Translations under genes and position numbers: made by a program
Shown here: piece after piece, positions 21,459-30,810 of the stretch
How the letters are laid out: each line of letters starts with the position of its first letter
Numbering within the stretch: position 1 is the stretch's first letter
NCBI RefSeq assembly: GCF_008973465.1
Contig: NZ_WBXN01000004.1
Location: 2,294,001 to 2,358,000 of the forward strand
Direction: 5' to 3'
From: Streptomyces sp. SS1-1
Lineage (GTDB): Bacteria > Actinomycetota > Actinomycetes > Streptomycetales > Streptomycetaceae
Length of the DNA: 64,000 nt
Notes under the pieces: generated by a model
Database searches by the model: none
The model's input: only the letters and a program-made list of their open reading frames with translations
What the model was told of the DNA's origin: nothing

Positions 21459-22451
21459 TCACGGGGTCGCGCCCACGACGGCGAGCCCGGTGCCGAGGAG
21501 GGCGCGCAGCTCGGCCAGGTCGGCGGGGGACGGGTCGGTCAGCGGGGCGCGGACCGGCCCGACAGGGCGCCCGCGCAGCCGGGCGGCGGCCTTGACCAGG
21601 GACACGGCGTAGCCGGGCACGCGGTCGCGGATCCCGGCGAGCGGGCCGTAGAAGTCGCGCAGCAGGGCGGTGGTGGTGCCGTCGTCGCCGTCCCGGAGCG
21701 CGGCGAAGAAGGCGTTCGCGATCTCGGGGGCGAAGGCGTGGACGGCGGAGGAGTAGGCGGGGACGCCGACGGCGGCGTAGGCGCGGGCCTGGAGTTCTGC
21801 GGTGGAGGCGCCGTTGAAGAACAGGAAGCCCTCGGGGGCGGCGAGGGTGAGGCGCTGGAGCCGGTCGAGGTCGCCGTGGCCGTCCTTGAGGCCGACGACC
21901 CCGGGGACTCGGGCGATGCGGCGCAGCGCGTCGGGGCTGTAGGCGACCGGTCCGCGCTGGTAGGCGATGAGCGGCAGCCGGGTCCGGGCGGCGAGCGCCT
22001 CCAGCTGGGCGACGAGGCCGTCCTGCGGGGCGGCGACGAGGTAGTGGGGCAGCACGAGGAGGGCGTCGGCGCCGGCCTCCTCGGCGACGCGGGCGAACCG
22101 GGCGGCCTGCGCCCAGCCGTAGCCGACGCCGGCGACGACGGGCACGCGTCCGGCGGTCTCCTCGACGGCGGCGGTGACGACGGCCCGGTACTCGTCCTCG
22201 TCCAGGGAGAAGAACTCGCCGGTGCCGCAGGCCGGGAAGACGGCGCCCGGTCCGGACGCCAGCTGGACGGCCAGGTGCGCGCGGAAGCCGTCCTCGTCGA
22301 GCGAGCCGTCGGCGTGGAAGCTCGTGAGCGGGAAGGACAGCACACCGCGGGCCATGCCGTCCCGCAGCCGTCCGACGGTGTCCGTGGCCCGTTCGCCGGC
22401 CGTGTCCGTGTCGGTGTCCGTGTCGTTGTCCGTGCTCGTGGCGAGGCCCAC
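21459..22451 (-). CDS. DapA-superfamily, 5-dehydro-4-deoxyglucarate dehydratase-like
   Basis: About 330 residues, a TIM-barrel Schiff-base lyase. The loop 'CGTGEFFSLDEDEYRAVV' is the KdgD variant of the DapA substrate loop; the Schiff-base Lys lies in 'GVVGLKDGHGD'. KdgD dehydrates and decarboxylates 5-dehydro-4-deoxyglucarate to 2-oxoglutarate semialdehyde. GTG 22451 has AAGGGGAG about 9 bases upstream; ATG 22460 is in frame, but that site would then touch it. The first ~25 residues are a Thr-Asp repeat from a tandem repeat in the DNA and are unlikely to be part of the fold. It is divergent from an IclR regulator, which fits sugar-acid catabolism. Confidence 0.8.
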   Translation of the reverse strand: MGLATSTDNDTDTDTDTAGERATDTVGRLRDGMARGVLSFPLTSFHADGSLDEDGFRAHLAVQLASGPGAVFPACGTGEFFSLDEDEYRAVVTAAVEETAGRVPVVAGVGYGWAQAARFARVAEEAGADALLVLPHYLVAAPQDGLVAQLEALAARTRLPLIAYQRGPVAYSPDALRRIARVPGVVGLKDGHGDLDRLQRLTLAAPEGFLFFNGASTAELQARAYAAVGVPAYSSAVHAFAPEIANAFFAALRDGDDGTTTALLRDFYGPLAGIRDRVPGYAVSLVKAAARLRGRPVGPVRAPLTDPSPADLAELRALLGTGLAVVGATP

Positions 22452-22542
22452 GCCGATCATCTCCCCTTGTGAATGCCGTCCATGTATGAGAACGCAGATT
22501 AGGTGCGTGAACGGCGGACCGTCAACGGCCGGACCCGCCGAT

Positions 22543-22548
22543 TACGAT
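22543..22548 (+). promoter_or_regulatory. Candidate -10 element, leaderless start of the iclR-type gene
   Basis: TACGAT lies 6 bases before ATG 22555. No ribosome site is seen. Confidence 0.4.
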
Positions 22549-22554
22549 CGCCCC

Positions 22555-23343
22555 ATGTCGGATACAGGCGGCGTCCGCGAGGTGAAGTCCGCGGCGCGCA
22601 CGGTCGAGCTGCTGGAACTCCTCGCCGCGCGCGGGGACCGCCCGGCCCGCCTCCAGGAGCTCGCCGACGCCCTCGCCGTGCCGCGCAGCTCCATGTACGC
22701 CCTGCTCCAGACCCTGATCGCACGGGGCTGGGTACGCACCGACGTCACCGGCTCCCTGTACGGCATCGGCATCCACGCCCTGCTGACCGGTACCAACTAC
22801 CTCGACTCCGACCCGCGCGTCCGTCTCGTCCGGCCCTATCTCGACGAGGCGTCGCAGGCGCTCGGCGAGACGGTCCACCTGGCCCGGCTGGACGGCCCGG
22901 ACGTCGCCTATCTGGCCACCCGCGAGTCGCACACGTACCCGCGCACCCTCAGCCGGGTCGGCCGCCGCCTCCCGGCCCACGCGGGCGCCCTGGGCAAGGC
23001 GCTGCTCGCCGAACGCCCCGACTCCGCCCTCCCCGAGGGCCCGTATCCGGCGCTGACGCCCCACACCCACACCACGCGCGCGTCCCTGGCCGCCGACCTC
23101 GCCGAGGTGCGCGCACGCGGCTGGTCGGTGGACCGCGAGGAGAGCGTCCCCGGCATCATCGGCCTCGGTTTCGCCCTGCGCTACGACACCCCCGCGCAGG
23201 ACGCGATCAGCTGCTCGGTGCCGGTGGCCCGCTGGTCGCCCCGCCACGAGGAGCGGATCGTCGCGGTGATGCGGGAGATCCGGACGAAGATCGAGGCGAC
23301 GGCCCCCGGAGCGGCGGGCGGCACGGTGCACTGGCGCAGGTGA
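22555..23343 (+). CDS. IclR-family transcriptional regulator
   Basis: 262 residues. An N-terminal winged HTH ('SAARTVELLELLAARGDRPARLQELADALAVPRSSMYALLQTLIARGW') is followed by an IclR effector domain ('LGETVHLARLDGPDVAYLAT', 'PAHAGALGKALLAE', 'GWSVDREESVPGIIGLGFAL'). IclR proteins often repress aromatic or sugar-acid catabolic genes and bind a pathway intermediate. It is divergent from the KdgD-like gene, with a ~95-bp shared control region, so it probably regulates that gene and itself. Confidence 0.93.
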   Translation: MSDTGGVREVKSAARTVELLELLAARGDRPARLQELADALAVPRSSMYALLQTLIARGWVRTDVTGSLYGIGIHALLTGTNYLDSDPRVRLVRPYLDEASQALGETVHLARLDGPDVAYLATRESHTYPRTLSRVGRRLPAHAGALGKALLAERPDSALPEGPYPALTPHTHTTRASLAADLAEVRARGWSVDREESVPGIIGLGFALRYDTPAQDAISCSVPVARWSPRHEERIVAVMREIRTKIEATAPGAAGGTVHWRR

Positions 23344-23542
23344 GAGGCGCCGGCGGGGCCTGATGAGGCACCGCTGCTACCCCGCTTCACCCGCTCCAAA
23401 CGGAACGTGCCTCAGATCACACCGCCCGGCCTTCTTCGCACGTCTCCGTGCTTGATACAAATTGCCCGCGCGTTCCTGTCCGTCGACGGCCTGCGCCCCT
23501 CCCCCTTCCGTGCCTTTCCTTTCGCATGCCCTGGGAACGCCC

Positions 23543-24808
23543 GTGTTCGCCCCTCGCACCACCCCCTGGCCCCTCGTCGCCCTCTTCACGGCCGGGTACC
23601 TCGCCCCGTATCTGCTGCCGACCGTCGTCGGCCGGCTCGACTCGGGCCTTCCGCTCACCCCGACCCAGGCCGGCGCCATCGGCAGTGCCCTGCTGCTGAG
23701 TTCGGCGGCGGCCGGCTTCCTGCTGGCCTCCCGCGTCGAACGCCTCGGCGCGCGCCGCCTCGCCCGGACCGGGCTGGCCCTGGCCCTGTTCGGCTACGGC
23801 GGGGCCGCGCTCGCGCACGCCGTACCGGCCGTCGTCCTCGGCGTCATGGCCGGCGGCCTCGGGTCGGGCACCGTCACCGCGGTCGCCGCCACCCGGATCG
23901 CCGCCCTCGGGGCGGACCCGGCCCGGACGGGACGCGGGACCTGGCGCACCGACCCGCACCGGGTCACCACCGCGGGCCTGCTCGGGGTCTCCGCCCTCGC
24001 GGGCGCCCTCTATCTGACGGTCCCGCACCTCGGTCCCGGCCACGACCGGCCGCTGGCGGCGATCGCGCTCACCGCGCTCGCGGTGTGGCCGCTCACCGGC
24101 CGGCTCACCGCCGCCGAGGTCCCGTCGGAGTCGGCCGCGGTGCGGCCCCCGGCCCCGCTCCCGCATCGTCGGCACGGCCTGATCCTCGCCGGCTGCATGC
24201 TCCTGTGGTCCCTCGCGCAGAACTCCCTGTGGGGCGTCAGCGGCCGGATCGGCCTGAACCAGGCGCACCTGACGGAGGCCGCCGTGGGCGCGGTGTTCGC
24301 CGTGGCGCTGGGCGCCGGGCTGCTCGGGGTGACCGGGGCGGGCGCGCTCGGGCCCCGGCTCGGCCGCGCGCTGCCCGTCGGCGGCGGCACCGTCCTCATC
24401 GCCGTGTGCATCGCGCTGAGCGCGTCCGCGACGGACCTGACGACGTTCGCGACCGGCGAGATCGCCTGGAACACGGTCTACCCGATCGTGCTGTCGTACG
24501 TCATCGGCCTGGCCGCCTCCCTCGACGGCCGGGGCCGCTGGGCGGTGCTCGTCGGCTCGGCGTCGTCGCTGGGCACGGCCGCGGGCCCGCTCACCGGGAG
24601 CGTGCTGTCGGCCGGGGCGGGCTTCCCGGTGATGGGCGTGATCCTCGCGGCGGGGCTGCTGCTGGTCGCCGTGCCGCTGACGGTGGTGGCGCTGGGCCGC
24701 CGCACTCCGGAGCCGGCCACGGCCGCGGACGTCGAGGTCGTCGCCATCCCGCTGGACACCACCGAGGCCGTCCCGGCCGCCCCGGAGCGCCTGGCCCCCG
24801 CCAGCTAG
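23543..24808 (+). CDS. MFS-family membrane transporter
   Basis: 421 residues from GTG 23543 (a weak GGGA upstream; the open frame extends to 23462). About 11-12 hydrophobic segments, with '[16 protein letters not shown]' as TM1 and '[21 protein letters not shown]' in the middle. There is no clear drug-exporter motif. The C-terminal 40 residues are polar. The substrate is not identifiable; the IclR/KdgD context 200 bp upstream would allow a sugar-acid or aromatic-acid carrier, but this is a guess. Its stop overlaps the end of the convergent RNase Z gene by 4 bp. Confidence 0.8.
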   Translation: MFAPRTTPWPLVALFTAGYLAPYLLPTVVGRLDSGLPLTPTQAGAIGSALLLSSAAAGFLLASRVERLGARRLARTGLALALFGYGGAALAHAVPAVVLGVMAGGLGSGTVTAVAATRIAALGADPARTGRGTWRTDPHRVTTAGLLGVSALAGALYLTVPHLGPGHDRPLAAIALTALAVWPLTGRLTAAEVPSESAAVRPPAPLPHRRHGLILAGCMLLWSLAQNSLWGVSGRIGLNQAHLTEAAVGAVFAVALGAGLLGVTGAGALGPRLGRALPVGGGTVLIAVCIALSASATDLTTFATGEIAWNTVYPIVLSYVIGLAASLDGRGRWAVLVGSASSLGTAAGPLTGSVLSAGAGFPVMGVILAAGLLLVAVPLTVVALGRRTPEPATAADVEVVAIPLDTTEAVPAAPERLAPAS

Positions 24809-25716
24809 GGGGTGCGGCGCTTGGGGAGGGGGACCCTCAGCAGGTCGTGAGCCACGGTCAGGTCGCCGTCGAAACCGGCGGCCCGCGCCTGCCGCTCGAA
24901 CTCCGCGGGGTCGGTGTAGCGCTGGCTGAAGTGGGTGAGCACCAGGTGCCCCACCCCGGCGTCGAGCGCCACGCGGGCGGCCTGACCGGCGGTCAGATGC
25001 CCGTGCTCCTCGGCGAGGGCGACGTCCTCGTCCAGGAACGTGGACTCGATGACGAGCATGTCGCAGCCGTCGGCGAGGGCGTACACCCCGTCGCACAGCC
25101 GGGTGTCCATGACGAACGCGAACCGCTGGCCGCGCCGGACCTCGCTGACATCGTCGAGCGTGACCCCGCCGAGCACGCCGTCCCGCTGGAGCCGGCCGAC
25201 GTCCGGGCCCCTCACGCCGTGCGCGGCGAGCAGCTCGGGCAGCATCCGGCGGCCGTCGGGCTCGACCAGGCGGTAGCCGTACGACTCGACGGGGTGCGAC
25301 AGCCGGGCGGTGTGCAGCGTGTACGCGCCGGTGTCGGCGACCGGCCCGTCGGCGTCGACCGGGGCCTGGGTGATCTCGACGGTCTCCCGGTAGGCCGTGG
25401 CGTACCGCAGCCGGTCGAAGAAACGCTGCCCGGAGCGCGGGTAGTGGGCGGTGACGGGGTGCGGCACCCGGTCCAGGTTGATCCGCTGGATCACCCCGGC
25501 GAGTCCCAGCGAGTGGTCGCCGTGGAAGTGGGTGACACAGATCCGGTTCAGGTCGTGGGCGGCGACCCCGGCCCGCAGCATCTGCCGCTGGGTGCCCTCG
25601 CCGGGGTCGAACAGGATGCCCTCGCCGTCCCAGCGCAGCACATAGCCGTTGTGGTTGCGGTGCCGGGTCGGGACCTGGCTCGCCGTCCCGAGGACGACCA
25701 GTTCACGGACGGACAC
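24805..25716 (-). CDS. rnz: Ribonuclease Z
   Basis: 303 residues from GTG 25716. A metallo-beta-lactamase-fold endonuclease that trims tRNA 3' trailers. 'HFHGDH' (His63, 65, Asp67, His68) is the zinc motif. '[20 protein letters not shown]' at the N-terminus and '[28 protein letters not shown]' are RNase Z marks. The tRNA-Ala genes here lack an encoded CCA, so 3' trimming is required before CCA addition. The start is 6 bp after the HIT gene stop, which points to an operon. Confidence 0.93.
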   Translation of the reverse strand: MSVRELVVLGTASQVPTRHRNHNGYVLRWDGEGILFDPGEGTQRQMLRAGVAAHDLNRICVTHFHGDHSLGLAGVIQRINLDRVPHPVTAHYPRSGQRFFDRLRYATAYRETVEITQAPVDADGPVADTGAYTLHTARLSHPVESYGYRLVEPDGRRMLPELLAAHGVRGPDVGRLQRDGVLGGVTLDDVSEVRRGQRFAFVMDTRLCDGVYALADGCDMLVIESTFLDEDVALAEEHGHLTAGQAARVALDAGVGHLVLTHFSQRYTDPAEFERQARAAGFDGDLTVAHDLLRVPLPKRRTP

Positions 25717-25722
25717 GACGGC

Positions 25723-26076
25723 CTATCCGGGGGGCCACTCGAGACCGCGGCCGCCGAGGACGTGGGCGTGCGTGTGGAAGACCGTCTGGCCGGCGCCCGC
25801 ACCCGTGTTGAACACGATGCGGTAGCTGTCCAGCTTCTCCTCGTCCGCCACGGCCTGGGCCTCGCGCAGGAGGTCGGCGGCGAGCGCCGGTTCGGCGGTG
25901 GCGAGCGCGGCCGCGTCCTTGTAGTGGGCCCTGGGGATGATCAGGACGTGGGTGGGCGCCTGCGGGTTGATGTCGCGGAAGGCGACGGTCGTCTCGGTCT
26001 CCCGCACGATGGTCGCCGGGACATGCCCCGCGACGATCTTGCAGAACAGGCAGTCGTCCTGCGGCTCCCCAGCCAT
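25723..26076 (-). CDS. HIT-family nucleotide hydrolase/transferase
   Basis: 117 residues. The histidine triad is 'HTHAH' (His101, 103, 105) in 'GQTVFHTHAHVLGG', with 'CLFCKIVAG' (a CxxC near the N-terminus) and 'AFRDINPQAPTHVLIIPRAH'. These are Hint-type proteins that cleave adenylated substrates. CGGAGGGACC directly before the ATG is a strong ribosome site. It is upstream of and probably co-transcribed with rnz. Confidence 0.95.
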   Translation of the reverse strand: MAGEPQDDCLFCKIVAGHVPATIVRETETTVAFRDINPQAPTHVLIIPRAHYKDAAALATAEPALAADLLREAQAVADEEKLDSYRIVFNTGAGAGQTVFHTHAHVLGGRGLEWPPG

Positions 26077-26135
26077 GGTCCCTCCGGGCGTTGGACGGCG
26101 ACGGTGTGACCGGGGCATCGTATCGCCGCCGGGTG

Positions 26136-26164
26136 CCGCCGCGCGGAGGGTGATCGCGCGGCGG
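26136..26164 (-). terminator. Hairpin downstream of the tricorn-like gene
   Basis: A perfect 10-bp stem (26136-26145 with 26155-26164, 9-base loop) lies 16 bases past the stop of the gene at 26180. Confidence 0.6.
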
Positions 26165-26179
26165 TCCCTCGGCGGTCCC

Positions 26180-29100
26180 TCAGCGCTCGGGCAGGGTGGG
26201 CGGAGTCTTCGCGGGCGTGGTCTCCAGCGCCTCCAGCGCGATCCGGATCGCCTCGTCGAGCTGGGCGTCCCGGCCCGCCGCCCAGTCCTGCGGGCGTTGG
26301 ACGACCTCCACGTCCGGGTCGACCCCGTGGTTCTCCACGTCCCAGCCGTACCCCTCCAGCCAGATGGCGTACTTGGGCTGGGTGACCAGGGTGCCGTCGA
26401 CCAGGTGGTACCGGCTGTCGATGCCGATGACCCCGCCCCAGGTGCGGGTGCCGACGACCGGCCCGAGCCCGAGCGCCTTGATGGCCGCGTTGACGATGTC
26501 GCCGTCGGAGCCGGAGAACTCGTTCGCCACGGCCACCACGGGACCGCGCGGCGCGTCCAGCGGATAGCTGTACGGCCGCATGCCGCGCGGCAGTTCCCAG
26601 CCGACGATGCGCCGGGCGAGCTTCTCCACGACCAGCTGCGAGGTGTGCCCGCCGCCGTTCTCCCGGACGTCCACGACGAGGCCCTCGCGGGCCACCTCGA
26701 CCCGCAGGTCGCGGTGGATCTGGGCCCAGCCGGGCGCCTGCATGTCGGGCACGTGCAGATAGCCGAGCCGGCCGCCGGACCGCTCGTGGACGTACGCCCG
26801 CCGGTCCGCGACCCACGCGTGGTAGCGCAGCGGCTGCTCGTCGGCGACCGGCACGACGACGGTGTGCCGGGCGTCCCCGCCGCCGGCCGGTGAGACCGTC
26901 AGCTCCACCGGTTTGCCCGCGGTGCCGACGAGCAGCGGCCCTGGCCCGGTCACCGGGTCCACCGGCACCCCGGCCACCGCGGCGATCGCGTCACCGGGGC
27001 GCACCGCGACACCCGGCGCGGCCAGCGGAGCCCGGGCCTCCGGGTCGGAGGTCTCCGACGGCAGGATCCGGTCGATCCGCCAACTGCCGTCCTCATGGCG
27101 CGAGATGTCGGCGCCGAGCAGGCCCTGCCCGGGGCCGCCGCCGTGCCCGTGCCCGCCGACGTACGCGTGCGAGGTGCCCAGTTCGCCCTGCACCTCCCAC
27201 AGCAGGTCGACCAGGTCGTCGTGGGTGGCCACCCGGTCCAGCAGCGGCCGGTAGCGGTCGAGGACGCCCGCCCAGTCCACGCCGTTCATGTCGGCCCGCC
27301 AGAAGTGGTCGCGCATGATGCGGCCGGTCTCCTCGAACATCTGCCGCCACTCCGCCGACGGGTCGACGCGCTGCCGCACCCGGCCGAGATCCACGGCGAC
27401 GTTGGAGTCGCCGTCCTCGTCGCCGGAGGGGCGCCGGTCGCTCGGGACGACCCTGAGCCGCCCGTCCGTCCACAGCAGCACCCGTTTGCCGTCACCGCTG
27501 ACCTCGAAGTGGTCGGCGTCGTCGGCGAGATGCTCCACGCGCCGCCGCACGAGGTCGTAGCGCTCCAGCTCGGTCTTCGGCTCGGGGTCGTCGAGTCCGG
27601 CCCGGGCCGCGCCGAGCACGCCGCGCACCGGGTGCCGCAGCCACAGCACCCCGTCCTTGGCGGCCCGCAGATGCCCGTAGCGGGCGGCCTCGACCGGGAA
27701 CGGCACGATCCGGTCGGCGAGCCCCTCCAGGTCGATCCGGGTGGCCGGGGTGCCCTCGCTGTCGGGGGTCTCGTCCTTGTCCGGGGCGTCGAAGGCCCGC
27801 CCGTGCCGCTGCGGGCCGAACGGGGACGGCGTGGTCGCGGCGAGGGTGATCAGGTGCGGCCGTGAGCCCACGACGAACGCCAGGTCGAAGACGTGCTCGT
27901 CGTAGACGGGGTCGAAGGCCCGGGTGGACAGGAACGCCAGGTGCTTGCCGTCGAGCGTGAACGCGGGCGCGTAGTCCCGGAACCGCAGCGGGGTCGCCTC
28001 GGACACCGACAGGTCGGTGGTGTTGGCGAGCTTCAGCTGGGACAGCGGGTCGGGGCCGGGGTGCGCCCAGGCCAGCCAGGCCGAGTCCGGCGAGAACACC
28101 AGCCCCGAGACGGGGCCGTCGGCGCTGCGGTCCACCTCGCGGACCTCGCCGCTCTCCCGCTCGACGAACAGGAGCCGTCCGTCGTGCGCGGCGACCGCGG
28201 CCCGGCTGCCGTCGGGCGCCACGGCCAGCTCCAGCACCCGGCCGAGCCGTCCGGCGGCGAGCCGGCGCGGGGTGGCGCCGGGCGCGAGGCCGGTCGCGGG
28301 GGCGAACTCAAGGGCGTCCTCGCCCTCCGCGTCCGTCACCCACACCACCCACTCCTCGCCGTCCGCGCGGAAGGTGCGCGGCAGCCGGGCGCGGACGCCG
28401 GGCTCGGCGGCGAGCGCGCGGGCGGGGCCGGAGCGGTGGGTGACCCAGTGGACGCTGCCGCGGACGGCGACCGCGCTGCCGCGCGCGGTGTGGTCGGGGG
28501 ACGCGGAGCCGAACCAGCGGGCGGCGTTCAGGAGGTACGGCCGGCGGTCGGTGCGCTGCCCGCCGAGCCGGACGCCGAGGCGGCGCGGCTCGGCCGTGTC
28601 CAGGTCGTCCAGCAGCCACAGCTCACCGGCGCTCGCGTAGACGACGCGGGTGCCGTCCCCGGAGGCGTGCCGGGCGTAGAAGCCGTCGACGGGTGTGTGC
28701 CGGCGCAGGTCGGAGCCGTCGGCGAGGGAGGAGTACACGGCGCCGACGCCCTCGTGGTCGGAGAGGAACGCGACCCGGTCGCCCGCCCACAGGGGGCACT
28801 CCAGGTTCCCGTCGAGGTCCTCGTGCAGCCGGACGAAGTCGCCGTCGCCCTCCCGGTCGATCCACAGCTTGCCCGCGGTGCCGCCCCGGTAGCGCTTCCA
28901 GCGGGCGGCCTCCAGCCCCATCGGCGCGGAGGCGAGCAGCAGGCGCGGCCCGTGCACGACGTCACCGACGGGTCCGTACGGCAGGGTGGTGGCGGGGCCG
29001 CCGTCCAGCGGGACGGCGTGCGCCCAGGTGCGGCGGCTGCCGCCCTGGCCCCAGGTGCTGATGGCGAGGACCCGGCCGTCCGGCGTCCAGCCGCGCACCC

Positions 29101-29395
29101 GGGTGCGCTGGCTGCCCCAGTGGGTGAGGCGGGTGGAGGGGCCGCCGTCGACCGGCGCGATGTGCACCTCGGGCGCCCCGTCGCGGGTGGACGTCCAGGC
29201 GACGGTCGTGCCGTCGGGCGAGATGCGCGGCGAGGTGACGGGGACGTTGTCGGCGCTGACCCGCCAGGCGCGGCCGCCGTCGAGCGGGGCGAGCCAGACG
29301 TCGTCCTCCGCGGTGAACGCGACGAGGTCGCCGTGCAGATGCGGGTGGCGCAGATAGGCGGGCGGGACCGGGGTGGAGGTCGCGGGCTGTGTCAC
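26180..29395 (-). CDS. Tricorn-like S41 peptidase
   Basis: 1071 residues, the tricorn length. N-terminal beta-propeller repeats ('ISPDGTTVAWTSTRDG', 'FSPDSAWLAWAH'), then a C1 domain with Ser-His in 'GTSHAYVGG', a PDZ domain ('GVAVRPGDAIAAVAGVPVDP'), and the catalytic C2 domain with the nucleophile Ser of 'NEFSGSDGDI' and the Glu of 'DVENHGVDPD'. It is a cytosolic protease that degrades peptides released by larger proteases. There is no signal peptide. GTG 29395 is the start, with AGGGTGA upstream. The family occurs in Streptomyces. No peptidase cofactor gene lies next to it. Confidence 0.95.
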   Translation of the reverse strand: MTQPATSTPVPPAYLRHPHLHGDLVAFTAEDDVWLAPLDGGRAWRVSADNVPVTSPRISPDGTTVAWTSTRDGAPEVHIAPVDGGPSTRLTHWGSQRTRVRGWTPDGRVLAISTWGQGGSRRTWAHAVPLDGGPATTLPYGPVGDVVHGPRLLLASAPMGLEAARWKRYRGGTAGKLWIDREGDGDFVRLHEDLDGNLECPLWAGDRVAFLSDHEGVGAVYSSLADGSDLRRHTPVDGFYARHASGDGTRVVYASAGELWLLDDLDTAEPRRLGVRLGGQRTDRRPYLLNAARWFGSASPDHTARGSAVAVRGSVHWVTHRSGPARALAAEPGVRARLPRTFRADGEEWVVWVTDAEGEDALEFAPATGLAPGATPRRLAAGRLGRVLELAVAPDGSRAAVAAHDGRLLFVERESGEVREVDRSADGPVSGLVFSPDSAWLAWAHPGPDPLSQLKLANTTDLSVSEATPLRFRDYAPAFTLDGKHLAFLSTRAFDPVYDEHVFDLAFVVGSRPHLITLAATTPSPFGPQRHGRAFDAPDKDETPDSEGTPATRIDLEGLADRIVPFPVEAARYGHLRAAKDGVLWLRHPVRGVLGAARAGLDDPEPKTELERYDLVRRRVEHLADDADHFEVSGDGKRVLLWTDGRLRVVPSDRRPSGDEDGDSNVAVDLGRVRQRVDPSAEWRQMFEETGRIMRDHFWRADMNGVDWAGVLDRYRPLLDRVATHDDLVDLLWEVQGELGTSHAYVGGHGHGGGPGQGLLGADISRHEDGSWRIDRILPSETSDPEARAPLAAPGVAVRPGDAIAAVAGVPVDPVTGPGPLLVGTAGKPVELTVSPAGGGDARHTVVVPVADEQPLRYHAWVADRRAYVHERSGGRLGYLHVPDMQAPGWAQIHRDLRVEVAREGLVVDVRENGGGHTSQLVVEKLARRIVGWELPRGMRPYSYPLDAPRGPVVAVANEFSGSDGDIVNAAIKALGLGPVVGTRTWGGVIGIDSRYHLVDGTLVTQPKYAIWLEGYGWDVENHGVDPDVEVVQRPQDWAAGRDAQLDEAIRIALEALETTPAKTPPTLPER

Positions 29396-29470
29396 GCGAT
29401 CACCCTAGGGAAGGGTGGGGGCCGCGGACAGGGCTTCGGGGCCATTCCCCACGGTCCGGTGGCCGACCGT

Positions 29471-30004
29471 TCACTTGCCCTCCGGCCAGCAGTTCGGGCG
29501 CTGTTGGCAGTAGACGGTCTTCGTGACGGTCACGGTGACGGTCGGGCCGGGCCGCCCGCCGTCGCCGGGCCCCACCGGGGACGGCGTGGCGTCGCACCTG
29601 CCGAGGCCGTTGACGTGGAACCACTGCTTGCCGCCGACCTTCGCCACGAGGTCGCCACGTACGCAGGAGCCGCTGACGGCCCGCGTGATGCGGCCGGTGA
29701 CGGTGATGTCCTTGCCGTCGGAGGTCTCGCCCTCGCAGTCCACCTTGACGACCGTCCGCTCGTCGGCCCTCGGCGAACTCCCGCCGCTGCCGCCGTCGTA
29801 GGAGCCGGTGCAGTTGAGCCACTGGACGTCGGCCTTCTGCCGCTCCAGCTCCTTGGTGACGGTCTGGTCGGTCGTGAACGCCACGGACGCGGCGCTCAGG
29901 CCGCCCGGATCGCAGGCGGTCATACCGCCGGCTCCCAGCGCGGCGAGCGCCGTCACGGCGACCCCTCGCGCCGCACGGCCCCGGATCCTGTGCGAAACCC
30001 CCAT
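29471..30004 (-). CDS. Putative secreted lipoprotein
   Basis: 177 residues. The N-terminus has basic residues, a hydrophobic stretch and the lipobox-like 'GMTAC' with Cys near 32, followed by a small polar domain with further Cys ('NCTG', 'DCEGE', 'GSCVRG', 'RCDATP') and the end 'YCQQRPNCWPEGK'. A DUF4333-like fold is possible (short 'CTG...DCEGETSDGKDITVTG' beta-rich domain with 'TKELE' upstream), but I am not certain. The function is unknown. It lies 59 bp downstream of the rsmE stop on the same strand. Confidence 0.7.
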   Translation of the reverse strand: MGVSHRIRGRAARGVAVTALAALGAGGMTACDPGGLSAASVAFTTDQTVTKELERQKADVQWLNCTGSYDGGSGGSSPRADERTVVKVDCEGETSDGKDITVTGRITRAVSGSCVRGDLVAKVGGKQWFHVNGLGRCDATPSPVGPGDGGRPGPTVTVTVTKTVYCQQRPNCWPEGK

Positions 30005-30063
30005 GGAAGGGCAGCCTGCCACTGTCCCGCGTGTCGCGGTAGGGCGCATACGGCCATGCCGTG

Positions 30064-30810
30064 TCAGGACCAGCGGCCGGTGCGCCCCAGCAGCAGGGCC
30101 GTCGCGGCGGTCCCGGCGGTCGAGGTGCGCAGCACGGAACGGCCGAGGCGGTGGGCGCGTGCGCCGGCCTCCTCGAACACGGCCAACTCCTCGGGGGAGA
30201 CGCCGCCTTCGGGACCGACGACGAGCACCAGGTCGCCCTCGGCGGGCAGTTCGGCGGTGGCCAGCGGCGCGCTGCCGTAGTCCCGGTCCTCGTGCAGGAC
30301 GGCGGCGAACGCGGCTCCCGCGAGGAGGGCGGCGACCTGCTTGGTGGTGGCCGCCTCCGTGACCTCGGGGAAGCGCACCCGGCGGGACTGCTTGCCGGCC
30401 TCGCGGGCGGTGGCCCGCCACTTGCCGAGGGCCTTCGCCGCGCGCTCGCCCTTCCACTGGGTGATGCAGCGGGCGGCCGTCCACGGCACGATCCGGTCGA
30501 CGCCGGTCTCGGTCATGGTCTCGACGGCCAGTTCGCCCCGGTCGCCCTTGGGCAGGGCCTGGACGACGGTGATCCGCGGCCGGGGCTCGGGCTCCTCGGC
30601 GACCGCGCCGAGGTCGACGACCAGCCGGTCCTTGCCCTCGGCGGCGGCGACGACGCCCTCGGCCCAGTGCCCGAGCCCGTCGGTGAGGACGACCTCCTCG
30701 CCGGCCCGCAGCCGTTTCACGGACACGGCGTGCCGGCCCTCGGGCCCGTCGAGGACGTACGGCCCGCCGGCGTGCTCCAGGGAGTCGACGACGAAGACGG
30801 GCGCGGTCAT
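30064..30810 (-). CDS. rsmE: 16S rRNA m3U1498 methyltransferase RsmE
   Basis: 248 residues. A SPOUT methyltransferase with the deep trefoil knot: 'LVVGPEGGVSPEELAVFEEAGARAHRLGRSVLRTSTAG'. The N-terminal PUA-like domain 'GRHAVSVKRLRAGEEVVLTDG' binds rRNA. Its ATG overlaps the upstream stop (ATGA), so it is coupled to the nitronate monooxygenase gene. In most actinobacteria rsmE follows dnaJ directly; here the oxygenase lies between them. Confidence 0.95.
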   Translation of the reverse strand: MTAPVFVVDSLEHAGGPYVLDGPEGRHAVSVKRLRAGEEVVLTDGLGHWAEGVVAAAEGKDRLVVDLGAVAEEPEPRPRITVVQALPKGDRGELAVETMTETGVDRIVPWTAARCITQWKGERAAKALGKWRATAREAGKQSRRVRFPEVTEAATTKQVAALLAGAAFAAVLHEDRDYGSAPLATAELPAEGDLVLVVGPEGGVSPEELAVFEEAGARAHRLGRSVLRTSTAGTAATALLLGRTGRWS

